Shown here: positions 39,301 through 50,503 of the stretch, piece after piece
How the letters are laid out: every line of letters begins with the position of its first letter
Numbering within the stretch: the first letter of the stretch is position 1
Origin: Cladocopium goreaui
Lineage: Eukaryota; Sar; Dinophyceae; Suessiales; Symbiodiniaceae
Assembly (NCBI GenBank): GCA_947184155.2
Contig: CAMXCT020000521.1
Coordinates: forward strand, 120,720-184,719
Direction of reading: 5' to 3'
Length of the DNA: 64,000 bases
Translations under genes and position numbers: made by a program
Notes under the pieces: generated by a model
Told to the model about the DNA's origin: nothing
The model's input: the letters and a program-made list of their open reading frames with translations, nothing else
The model's database searches: none

Positions 39301-42300
39301 TAAAAAACCACTGTTTCCTGCAAGAAACTATGATGAACTGGCGTTTTTGCTCACCAAGTTTCAGAGAACACTTCACCAGTGATCCAACAATCACTCTTGT
39401 TATGACTTGAGGAGCTGGACCTGAAGATCGGATGCATCTTCACTCGCTTGATGACGCGACAGTACTTACGCTACGCCGTGGACAAGTTCCGGCTGCGGGA
39501 TCAGACCTGCCTATCCTATGGACCCTGTCAGACACCGACCCTCTGGTTTTGCGTGGAACGACACAAGGAGATCCAAAACTTCCAGAGGCCTGGTGCCTCC
39601 TGGGATGAAGATGAAATAATATGAAGATGTGAAGATGCCAAACATCAAAGCCTTAAGGACACATAAACCATACGTAAACCATACAATATCAACCATACAA
39701 TATCAACCAACAGAGAATGGTCGTCTTGTTGGATACATCAACATCTACAAATCAGTAAATCTCGTTGTTTTGATACTCCAAGTCTAATTTTTTGACGTTT
39801 GATCAATGGGAATTTCAGGATCCTAAAATGGAGGTACTGTACCATATGGTTGGCGATATGTTGGGGGTATATCTCCTTACATAGGCCTAAAAAATAGGCC
39901 AAAAATATATGGAATCGGTACCTCCAATCAATCGGTTCCTGAGTCATGGCCATCGATGACTTCCACGAATTTTCGGCCAAAGTTCGCAGGCAGGAGTTCT
40001 TCAAACCAAAGGCCTCCATTACTTTGGAGGGTTGGCCACTGGAGTTCGATTGGTTGGAGGACCACACCTTCGATGCAGGTGGGGCTGTCGCCATGTCGCT
40101 ATATCGCCATGTGAGTTGGACTCAGGCGAAAAATCATGGGAATTGATGGGAATCCCATGGAAAATGGGCCGTTTATTCTCTGTTTAAGACAAACATGATG
40201 GAACATCTCTCATCCCAGGATCCATGTAAGGGACTTTAGACTTTATAAGAACTTATGAAAATAACATGTTATAACTTACTATAGCTGTAACTATAACCCC
40301 ATCATTTTTTGTGTCAACCCACCAGCCATGACCAGCCGTAGCTGAAAAACCTCTGGAAATAACAGGTCGAATTCAGACCCTACAAGCACGTGCTGGTGCG
40401 GCGAAACAAGCCACGGTGAAAGAATTGAGGACGAAAAAAACCCTTGGTGGATCTGCCTCCACCAGAAAAATGGCAGGAAAATGATGAAAAATGGCGAATT
40501 TCATAGAATTTCCTCGGGAAAATATGAGAACATGATGAACCAGTGATTTTGTTGGTCAATGGTACCTTATTGACAAGTTGCCTGCTGTAGTTGTGTCCAT
40601 TCGAAAAGCCAATGAGGCTTTGGTTGCTCCATTGAAAAAGATTTGATAAAGATGGGGATTGAACAACAATTTCAACAGGGATGTTCCAAGTTGGTTGGTG
40701 GATTTGGATGATTTTCCCATTCAGTTGGGAATGTCATCATCCCAACTGATGAACTCACTCCAATATTTTTCAGAGGGGTAGCGAAAAACCACAAAACCAG
40801 TAACAATAAGATCATGTTCCAGTGGAACAGATGGTTTTCACAAGGAGATTTCCAGTTGCAATCGTTCGTTGTCGACAGGACAACGCCCAAGACTTTGAGA
40901 AAGCCCGTTGGTCCTGAGCCCCAGCGTGAAGACTTTCCGCAAGAAAATTTCCGAGACAAAGTCATCGGAGGGACCTCAAAATTAGGGAATTTACATGGAT
41001 TTACATAGATTTACCTTCAATCTAAGGCCCAACAATTAAGGCCCTTTGAAGAAATGATGCACGAAACAACCATCGATTTTTTTCCCCAAAAAAATTGGGA
41101 CGACGCCATGGCGAGGTTTGAACACTGTGCAGTTGCTGAAAGCTGCAAGCACCGGATTGGGCTGCTCGGCGCCGTTGGTTGGTGAAACCCACGGGTGAAA
41201 CCCAGCTGGCTTTCCATTCGCGTTCCTTCAACGGTGGGTTTTTCCTGGTGATGGGATGCCAGATGCCAGGTATGTCGCCCGTGCAGTGCATGAAAGTGGC
41301 TGAGCACTTGTACACATCTGGCTACATCTCGTACACTGCTCAAATGACTGAGACAGCTCACGCTGAATCCAGTGGTTTCGAGAATTGATGTCAATTGCAA
41401 CTGCTTTGGTACAGCATCATTCTGAGGTACCCAAGAACAGAGACTACCAGGTATCTTGGCATTTCTGTGGATTTTTTACGATGAATTTGCTGCTTCCACA
41501 CTCTAGTTTGTGAAAGATGACACTTTTTAAAACCTGTCTTGATCCTTTTGGTAAGTTTTCAGTCGCAAGTGCAGACTGTTATCAATGGGTAACTCACAAT
41601 TTTCAATGGGAAAATCCACAATTTTCAATGGGAACATCCCAATTTTCAATGGCAAAATCCATCAGAAATTTGGATATGTTCAGTCGCCAAACCGATCCAA
41701 ACCGATCCTTCGGATCCTTTCCAAACCGATCCGAGGTATTCCGATACTTTCGATCTCCACTCTGCTTTGCGCGAGCAGGCGGACCACCCCGTCGGGATCC
41801 CAGGAGCGAAAGAAAGCGTTGCGGTTGCCGTTGCGGTTTTTCCGGGTAACACCGAGGCCTGGGGGAAGACGGTGAGTCATCTCTTGAGACAAGGGCAGAT
41901 TCGAAATCCAAAGACGGGCCGTGATGTGGGTGAAGGCCTAAGGATGGAGCTGTTGGATGAAGCTGTTGCGAAGCTGTTGGATGAAGCTGTTGCTGGGTGA
42001 AGATGGTGAAGTAGCAAATTTCCAAACAGAGAAAAACTTCCTCAAACATCACTGCAAAATGATGCCAGTTAGATGATATGCTTTGTCTGGAAACTTCTAA
42101 GAGGGACATGGATTATAATCCATTGGAATTGGGGCGGCACGCCCTATTTCAAATATTTCAAGACAATCCCATATCTTGCAATGATGAGAATTGTGATTCT
42201 ATCATCATCATAACAATAATAATGATAATAATAATGATAATAATAATCATCATCATCAGCAGCATCAGTATCAGTACTATATCAGTACTATTAATATTAT

Positions 42301-45300
42301 TATGATTCTGAGTATTACTGCGATTTAATACTATTACTAGTTACTATAACTATCGTTATTATCATTAACAACAATGAACAATGAAGTCTTTTATAATTAT
42401 CATCAAATATTAGCACAATTATTATCATTATCATTATCATTATTGTTAATACCCATAGGATCCATGGTGCTGGTATATATGCTAACATAAAGGGGGTATA
42501 TTGATGGGGTCCATGTTACCATATATATCCATATATAGCAGCACCATGGATCCGTCATGGGATATGTTATTCTTATGATGATAAAATGATCATCAACAAG
42601 CGACCTTTTTTTGGAGAGTCTGAGGCGATCACCCTCCGATCACTCCAATGAAGGCGGCTCCAAGAGACGAATTCAGCAAGGGCAGCTTGGCCGGTTAAGA
42701 ACGGGATTCCCCGTTCTTGGATTATTATAATCCCCAATAGATAAAGGCTAGTATAATCATGTATAATCCCGGAACTAATCATCAACCAACAGGGGTTTTG
42801 AATGGACTAGAGCTGTGATGTATATTGAAGAATGGCTTTGGGTGAAGCATGGTGAAGCACAGCGGTGCCAGGGCATGCAGGGCATGCGGGGCAGCCGGCA
42901 TAGCTTGGCTGCGGCCTTTCAGTTTCTAGGCTCGGAATGGCGCTTGTACGATTACATCACTCGCCACTTCATCTCCTCCTTGATGCCGGATGTGGAGTAC
43001 GATGAGAAGGACTTGCGAAACGCTGGATCTGTGGGATCATTTGAGTTTGTGAAAAAAAACATCCGTTGAAACATCACGTCGCCGTTGAAAGTTGATCGTG
43101 GGCAAAGATGAACCGGACACGGAAACCATGGAGAAACTGCCAGATCTTCAGATGACATCAGTTGACGGATTTTCAGGCCCTCATCGTGAACGTGGCCGGG
43201 GAGGACTTTTGTTATACCTTCCATGAGATGCGAGAGAGGCCAGTGAAAATCAACAGTAATCTCCAAGAAGATAGAGGTAACAATCCTACCAAAATACTAA
43301 TCATTCATATTCATTTATATCATTCATATGTTGTTCTATCTGTTTGGCAGTTACTATGTACTGGATGGTGCAACTCACCTCCCAAAGCACGTGGAAAAGT
43401 TGGGATCACCTTCAGCCTTTCAACATCAAACATATTTAATCAACCTGCTTAAACACCAATAAAGTCCCATATTAATCCCATATCGATATCATATTATTAT
43501 AAGATTACGAATTATTATTATTTTTATACTTATAATATACATGTATATATATATATACACATTATATATATATATATCATATATATCATATATCATACAT
43601 CCCCAATGACATCTGAATCCCATGATCGAAAGCCGCTCGCGCGAAATCGCCAGGGGCTTCCTCTTCGCTATGCCTTGGAAATCTAAAGACCTCCACCTCA
43701 ACGAGATCGATTGGGCCATGCCACGGCTTGCCCCTGGCAGTCGCTTAACGGTCCAGGAGGTCTGGGTCGAAAGCGATTTTACAAAGCCACCGGATTATCT
43801 GCCGCTGGGAAAAATGCTGATGGGCTGATGGGGATGAAGGGAAAATGAATGTTTTTGGACCTGCGGAGAGTTTTTTTGATGTTTGTTGGTGGAAGAATGC
43901 GGGGATGTTTTTTTTTACATGTTTGGAGATTGACATCATTGGAAACTGGGAAAAACGAGCAACAGTGGAGTGGGAATACTGATAGAACGATATAACTATT
44001 TATATCACTGAAATAACTATAACTTCTATAACCAACAACTGGTGATTTTGGGAAGGGGCTCGAAGGTGGTTTTTGCGCCGGAGCCTAGGAAAGAAAGTGA
44101 GCTGGTGGCATTGATGGACAAACATGGCATTGGCACTGATGCATCTATTCCACAACACGTGGCGCCTTGGTGATGTTTTTTGGTGAAACTGCTGATGTTT
44201 GTTGGTGTTTTTTGAGATCCCAGCCATGGATTTCAAAGGGTACCCTCCGGTAAACTGTCACAAAAACGATGGAAAATCCACCATGCTATCAATGGGTAAA
44301 TCCACCATTTCTATGGCCATTTTCAATAGCTATTTTGACATAACCAGAGGGTAGAAGTTTTCGATCCCAGCCATTTTCAGTGCATCTGTGTGCAGAGAAT
44401 CTCTGTGCAGAGTGGCTTTGTCTGAAAATATGCTATACCATGGTATACTCCAAATCCATCGGCTGATCGTCATTTTCTCTATGACCATTTGGGGGCATCC
44501 ACCATTTTCAGACAAACTCATGTTGTTGGTTCCTTTTCCACCTGGCACCATACTTACTATCCATACTATCCATTCACCACGTTTACACACATCGTTTACA
44601 CAAATCGTTTACACATAGTTTACACAAATCGTTTGCACAAATCGTTTTCTCGGGTCTTTTTCAAGGTGAGAGTTTTCTCTCAGGAAAACATTTGCAACCG
44701 GAACTACGTCATGGTTTGTGGACCAGGGGAAGACGGACAAAGAGGGGAGCGTATCCCCAAGGGAGGAAAGAAAGGCAAAGGAAAGGCGTGCCGCCCGTGC
44801 CGCCTTCCATCACACCATCGCGGCTTTGGATCAGATGTTGAGGTATATATTAGATATAGATGATATAGCTATATAGCTATATAGTGATATAGTAATGTAG
44901 TTATACAGTTTTTATTTTTGGATCTATTTTCATTATTTTTTAAAAAAATGCAGCCAGCTGTCCAGATAGTCACCAGATAGTGACCTCATCCTCATGTTTG
45001 ATATATAGTGTATACGCCATTTATGCCATGTATGGCCGAATTTAATCCTATGTTTTGTCATAGTCTTGGTGCATCTCAGCTTGATGCAACTCTCGTTTCA
45101 TTGGATGAACCACCCATTGAATCCCCATGTTCAATCTATCCCGGTGATAAAATTGGTGAACACATCAGAGATGTTCAGCATTTCAATGAGCTTTTCCGAA
45201 GAATCTGCTGAATTGAAAACGCATACTCAATCCCAAAACATATTGCTGACAATATTACCTAATTACAAACGAAAACATTTCCAATTGAAAACTCTAACCC

Positions 45301-46954
45301 CCCAAAAAATACCCCGACGGCTTACTTTTTGCGCGGGGGTTTTAGTACCTCCGGCGAGGATGGCTTTGTTCAAAGGGGGACTAATCACTAATCCGACCGA
45401 CTGACATTTCAATTGCCGAGATGTGGTTTTTTCCAAACTGCCAGCTAACCGTTGACAACCGGTTGTCTCCACGGGAGTCCCACATCCGATATGGCTATGG
45501 ATCAATACCTATACATACCATTTTCAGGGGGATGAACATCCATTTACCAGCTATTTTGATGTTCACCAGGGGGATAGGGTTTTGATCCATCCCCATATCA
45601 CCACAATGGTTTCTTGGTACCACCGGTTTCCAGCTCCGTGATGCTCTGTGATCGCAGCGTGGCAGGGCAAAAACAAAGATGGCAAGACGCAGGGTGAAAA
45701 GCCTCAGTCTCGTCACATGGTTTCTTGGCCTCAAAGTCGAAAATTCCCATTTTGGAAATTACTGCAGAGTCTTGAGATATGGAATCGAAAAAAGACATGT
45801 TTGTTGACATTTATGTGATTTGTCTAGATGTTTCAAAATGATTTTGTCTTCAAAAACATGTTGCATTTAGTGATTTGGATGGATTTTGGATGGATTTTCT
45901 GGAGTTTTCACAGCTCTTCACAGCTGATTTCAACAGGTTCCAACCCCTTTGGGCCTCAGTTTCTGCGCCGCTTTCGAAGAGTTGGATGCGGAGCTGTGCC
46001 GGCCACCCATCCGAGCCTACATGGTTCCTGGGTGGCCATGGGGATATTAGGGACCTATGGGATGATGATGGTGGATGATTTTTGAGGTTTGGATGGGAGG
46101 AAAATGTCGTTTGTTTTTGGAATCACTAGTTGGATTGTCATGATGATCATGAATTTTATGACTAGTTTATGAGTAGTTTCTACTTTTTGACCATCACCCT
46201 TGGAGATTTTGCAGATGGGGAGTAGGATGTGAGTTGATGTGGTGTAGATTGAACGCCAGTCTTTCTGCTGTAAAGAATCTGGCTGGGTGACACATGGATT
46301 TGACCATTTTTTTGATCATTTGGAGGGTTCCGAAACGATGCTGTACGGATTTCAGTCGATGATTTTTGCAGCATTTAACCATGAATTTCATAGCACTAAA
46401 ACACAGCAGCAAGATCTTGGCCACTGATCTTGGGGCAAATTTCAGGAGAAGCAATGCGCCCAAGTGGCGGAGGGCATCCTGGAGAAAGAAGATGTGGTGA
46501 ATGAAAACATCAAGCTCTTTGAGACCAAGTTTCATAGCTTCAGGCCAGCTCCCAGGGTCCCAGCTTGCTCCCAAAGTTCCCAGCAAAGCTGCTGCAATTC
46601 CGAGATTCCAAGCAGTGCTGAATGACCCATTTCTCAAAAAATCAGGCAAGTTCTCATCATTTTGACCCAGTCAGACTGGTCATTTCTAGACATTGATCCC
46701 GACTTCCACTTATTCCACCTTATTCCGACGACAGGAACCGCATCGCCCAGCTCGACAAGTTTTTCGTCTCCAAGGACCAGTTGGCCAATACCATGGGATA
46801 CCGTGGAGCTGGAGCTGATTGGGGTGGAGGTGGTGGTGGATGGAACAGTGGCTGGGATGGATACGGAAAGGGAAACAGCGGCTACGGCAATGGAAGTGGA
46901 AAGGGTGGCTATGGCAGCGGAAACCGAACGTGGAAAAATGGCAAGGGAAATTAG
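36307..46954 (+). CDS. TOP3B: Type IA DNA/RNA topoisomerase III-beta-like, 27 exons
   Basis: Exons: 36307-36366, 36717-36798, 37229-37330, 37971-38053, 38341-38379, 38467-38520, 38617-38637, 38744-38769, 39111-39210, 39412-39587, 39990-40110, 40377-40429, 40879-40910, 41116-41160, 41270-41330, 41427-41450, 41736-41790, 41857-41929, 42625-42693, 42930-43021, 43177-43226, 43654-43800, 44089-44161, 44684-44785, 45937-46023, 46446-46543, 46735-46954; 2145 nt, 714 aa. The TOPRIM domain starts VLMVAEKPSVAK and holds DCDKEGENI; the catalytic Tyr is in SYGPCQTPT (exon 10); later core motifs are YPRTETT, GDHPPITPM, KHGIGTDASIP and VPTPLG. Such enzymes relax DNA, and the beta type is known to act on RNA. 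The TPTLWFCVERHKEIQNF and NICNRNYV segments are beta-like. The metazoan C-terminal zinc region is absent; a Gly/Lys/Tyr-rich tail ends the protein. Donors: 13 GT, 10 GC, 3 GA. Exons 8, 12 and 21 have the least certain edges. Confidence 0.95.
36823..36927. mobile_element. Family A element, topoisomerase intron 2
   Basis: TACCCTCTGGTTATGTGAAA ... TGTTAGTTTACCAGAGGGTA, reverse interior. Confidence 0.93.
37387..37951. repeat. 10-bp minisatellite (GAGGTTGGTT / GAGGTTGCTT), ~56 copies
   Basis: It fills most of topoisomerase intron 3. Two decamer types differ by one base and alternate in short runs; three places carry a shortened GCGGTTGA form or similar. The minus-strand open frame rich in Asn/Leu/Gln/Pro is a repeat artefact. 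Confidence 0.98.
38245..38290. repeat. 12-bp tandem repeat (GATGGTCGTGAC)
   Basis: Three to four copies in topoisomerase intron 4. Confidence 0.93.
40690..40800. mobile_element. Family F element, topoisomerase intron 12
   Basis: TTGGTTGGTGGATTTGGATG ... GCGAAAAACCACAAAACCAG, with CATCATCCCAACTGATGAAC inside. Confidence 0.85.
42200..42310. repeat. ATT/ATC microsatellite
   Basis: AATAATGATAATAATAATC-type tract in topoisomerase intron 18. Confidence 0.9.
42451..42561. mobile_element. Family D palindromic element, copy 2
   Basis: ACCCATAGGATCCATGGTGC ... GCACCATGGATCCGTCATGG, topoisomerase intron 18. Confidence 0.9.
43540..43600. repeat. TA microsatellite
   Basis: TATATATATA and ATCATATAT units in topoisomerase intron 21. 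Confidence 0.85.
44241..44353. mobile_element. Family A element, topoisomerase intron 23
   Basis: TACCCTCCGGTAAACTGTCA ... TTTTGACATAACCAGAGGGTA. Confidence 0.92.
44417..44517. mobile_element. Family B palindromic element, topoisomerase intron 23
   Basis: TTTGTCTGAAAATATGCTAT ... CCACCATTTTCAGACAAAC. The interior differs from the other family B copies. Confidence 0.85.
45488..45599. mobile_element. Family G element, topoisomerase intron 24
   Basis: GATATGGCTATGGATCAATA ... GGGTTTTGATCCATCCCCAT, with GGGATGAACATCCATTTACC. Confidence 0.85.
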
Positions 46955-47673
46955 CGAAATTCATCGAACTTCCCCCCAAAAAAAAGGGGAATGAGTCGAG
47001 CCTGGAAATTCTGTGTGCACATTGGAGTCAAAAACCGGCTCCAGCAAACCAGATCTGTGCAGTCTTCATTGGCTCATGATTAAAGAAGATTTCCCAAATC
47101 ACCTGAATTATATTGGCTGATAATGATTAAAGAAGATTATCCAAATGCTTCGACAAAGATTTTCTAGTCCAATGAATCACCAGATGCAGAGTTGCAGATC
47201 TGGAAATTGTCTCAGTTGCCGACCAAAATGAGCAGAAAAAAAGGGGGCAGCTGGCAGACTCATCCAGGTTCAAGCCAGGTTTTAGTTTTTGTTCATCTAT
47301 ATATATATACATATACATATATACATATATACATATATACATATATACATAATATATATATATATAGATAGATAGATAGATAGATAGATATATACATACA
47401 TATATACATATATACATAATATATATATACATACATAATATATATATATATACATATACATATATATATATATATATTATTGTGCAAAACAGTTTCTGTT
47501 GGGCATTCAGGTTGTGTTTCGTCCAGGACATTGCTTTCAGGCTTGACTTGAGTGGATCGCAGCAAGGATGTTCAAGACCATTCAACAAGAGCGGAGAGGG
47601 TGAGGGTTTGTCATGTCTTTTCCAATCTGAAAGTAACATGAATCCACCTTGAATCCAACTTGATACCATTGAT
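46955..47673. other. Spacer; TA/GATA microsatellite at 47295-47480
   Basis: No exon found between the topoisomerase stop and the next start. The microsatellite includes seven GATA units. Confidence 0.65.
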
Positions 47674-50290
47674 ATGTCGTCAGATACTCCATTTTTTCGT
47701 GTGACTGCCAACTACAAGCAGCTAGGTCAGCGAGGTTCTCTTGTGGACCTCAACATTCTGTGAGAAAACCAATGTTTTTCAGCTTTCAGGAACATTTCGC
47801 CCCGAAGCTTTCAGGCAAGGAATTTCTCATGTCGCTATGGGGATGGGCCGGCAGCCTAGTGGCCAGAGGTCAATGTTGCTTGTTGATTTGGTGACATAAA
47901 CCCTGCATTTGGTACCTGAGGAGCTCTTTTTAGCTATCCCTAGGTATCCGTAGGTGTCCCTGGAATTCTTTCAATTTCCAATGTATTCCCATGGTCATGG
48001 AACGTATGGAACCATCCCGACCATCCCCATGATTGTTAAACATATCATGGATATCTCAGCCAGTCACCAGCTTCGAACCGTTAAGGTGAAGGATGTGGGT
48101 CGATCCTGCGGCTTTACGCCGCAATCACAAACCACTCCCATGTGGGTCTCACACTCAGTCACTGTGAGGGAATGACAGGAAGCAGTAAAGGTTCCATATT
48201 TTAACCATGGTTCGGGTGAGTCAATTGGGATGGGGGAAAAAATAACAATAGATACATACATATTAAATAATACATCTATATCTATATCTATATCTATATC
48301 TATATCTATATCTATATATCTATCTATCTATATATATATATATCTATATCTATATCTATATATCTATATATATATATATATCCATATATATATATATTAT
48401 ATATATATATCTATCTATATAATTATATATATATATATGTATGTATGTCTTGGGATGAATTGGGCTGAACTGGACATGAATTCCAGGTCCGAGCCCAGCC
48501 AGACTTGTTCCCCAATGAGGTGCGCTCCGAAAAAAGCTGCCGCGATTGGACAACCCGTTGAAAAAACGATGGAAAATCACAATTTTTAATGGGTAAATCA
48601 CCATTTTTGATGGGTAAATCAACTATTTCGACTGGGCCATGTTCATAGGTATGTTAAACAGTTTGCTATTGAACATGCCCATAGAAATAGTTGATTTACC
48701 CATGAAACATGGTGATTTTCCATCGTTTTTTGGATGTTTACCAGAGGGTATGTTTACCCAAATTCCCACATAGCTGGTTTATGACATTGGTAAAAAAAAC
48801 CACATTACAGTAATATGATGTAAGATTATCATGTAATATCTATGCTATTACTGTATATTGTGATAGAAATCTTTTGGGGTTAAAACCATATTTGTACATA
48901 TTTGATCCCAAGTATAGCCCCGATTCTGGCAGTTGACATGTGTAAATTTTTCTCCCCATCAAAACTTTCGATCTTTATCCTCAAGCTTGAGCCAAGCAGA
49001 TCGCTGGATCGCTGATTCTTCGTAGCGAATCCGTTCCTCTGGGAAAAAGCCTCCATGTTCATCTGGTTGGTGGTTTGGGAATAATAATAATATGGAGGAA
49101 TATTTTTTTAATTTTTTATTCTCAGTATTCCCAATATATGGTTTGTTCATCTGGTTCGTCAGTTAGGATTATTATTATTATTATTCCATTTGGATTATTT
49201 TTCCATATATTGGGAATAATAATCCTAACTGACGAACTCCATCATTTTTCAGAGGGGTAGGGCTCAACCACCAACCAGTCATCCATGTTTTGTTGCTGAA
49301 AGCCCCATTTTTTTTGGGGGGGGGTTCAATCATGTTCATCTCATGGGTCTGCCTGGATGGTTTTGCAGGTCCCTGGCATGAGTGAAGAATTGCTACAAAA
49401 AGTGGGCTCGCTGTGACCTCAGAACTTTTTCATAGACACCTGAACATGGCAGATAATCAGAATGCACCACATATATCATCTGTGTATCATCATGTACCTG
49501 TGATATATCTAAAATATCATTATATATATTATCATATATCCATGATACATATGTATATGATTATATACATGTGTATACATATATATATATATATCATTGC
49601 ATGGTTGAATGGATACATCCCCATATAATCTGCCAAACATGCTAACTACATGGGGATTTCTAGCAGATCTATTTTTTTCAGACCAAGAGGCGCACGCTAG
49701 GGGGTTGTTGGAAACCGACGAGTTTGCCACGAGATGACCCTGACAGATGTAACTGGCAAAACCATTTGTTTTCACCATTTTTTTTACATTTGGGGATCAC
49801 TGCTAGGGTAACATACCCTATTGAAAATGGCCATAGAAATAGTTGATTCACCATTTTTTAAAAAACTTTGCTTTGGCATTTCTGCTAGGTCTTGTCCAAC
49901 TTATTGCAGGAAGGATACTGAAGTACAGAAACATACAGGAACACAGGAAAAAGAGGGGAACCAGGTGGGCGCAAATTGTCAACGACTTCGGAGGTTTGTC
50001 TCAAAATGGACATACCACATTCTATGGCCAATGTTTATATGCGATTTCCCTAAAAGAACATCAACATTGGGGAGGTATATATTGCTATACCCTATTTTGA
50101 GACAAACATAGTGCTCAAATTCTTTGTTTACCAACATATCTAACCATGTAATGAGCCACATGATGAACCAGCTATGGCCATCTGAGGTTTGGTGGATCTT
50201 TAGAGGAAAAGATCGAAGAAGTCGTGGACGTCTTCCGCAGCAGTGCTCGTCATCTCGAGAGTCTGCAGCAAGTGCTGAGGAGCATGTATT
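47674..50290 (+). CDS. Multi-exon gene of unknown function
   Basis: Proposed exons 47674-47759, 47783-47868, 48086-48141, 48487-48519, 49369-49405, 49682-49732 and 50204-about 50280 chain in phase. The start is ATG in [20 protein letters not shown], followed by [79 protein letters not shown] and [20 protein letters not shown]. The first intron would be only 23 nt, which is doubtful, so the exon 1/2 junction may differ. Donors include GT, GC and GA. It begins 720 bp after the topoisomerase stop. The 3' end is unresolved, and no family is recognised. Confidence 0.5.
48250..48440. repeat. TATC / TA microsatellite
   Basis: ATCTAT units, then (TA)n. Confidence 0.95.
48554..48750. mobile_element. 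Composite of two family A elements
   Basis: A forward copy without a proper left end (AAAACGATGGAAAATCACAA ...) is followed by a reverse copy ending TTGGATGTTTACCAGAGGGTA. The ATGGGTAAATCA segment is duplicated within it. The total length, ~197 bp, is nearly twice the norm. Confidence 0.8.
49063..49278. mobile_element. Family F element with internal expansion
   Basis: CTGGTTGGTGGTTTGGGAAT ... GGCTCAACCACCAACCAG. About 215 bp instead of 110, with an (ATT)n hairpin and a repeated CATCTGGTT start in the middle. Confidence 0.85.
49806..49860. mobile_element. Family A fragment
   Basis: GGTAACATACCCTATTGAAA then TGGCCATAGAAATAGTTGAT; no right end. Confidence 0.65.
49994..50107. mobile_element. 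Family B-like element with CTCAAAATGG ends
   Basis: GTTTGTCTCAAAATGGACAT ... CCTATTTTGAGACAAAC. Both arms carry the same substitution relative to family B (CTGAAAAT to CTCAAAAT), so the change is compensated. Confidence 0.85.
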
Positions 50291-50503
50291 TTCCAAAGAC
50301 CCATGGATTTTTGGCGATGTTCCAGGATTTTTAAGGTTTCCCATCCAAAAAATGATGGATTTTTATGGTTTTCCTGTTTATTGATTCAATCCAACTTGCC
50401 AAAAACATGGTCCAAATGGGATGGGTTTGAAGCACTTTTTACGTGATTTCCCATTGTTTTGGAACACCATCCACGGTTGCACGACACCCAACGGGGCACC
50501 AAA

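Noticed and set aside
41316-41390. Topoisomerase exon read through as YTAQMTETAHAESSG
   Set aside because: The GT at 41331 joined to the microexon at 41427 restores the conserved YPRTETT, so the read-through is intron sequence.
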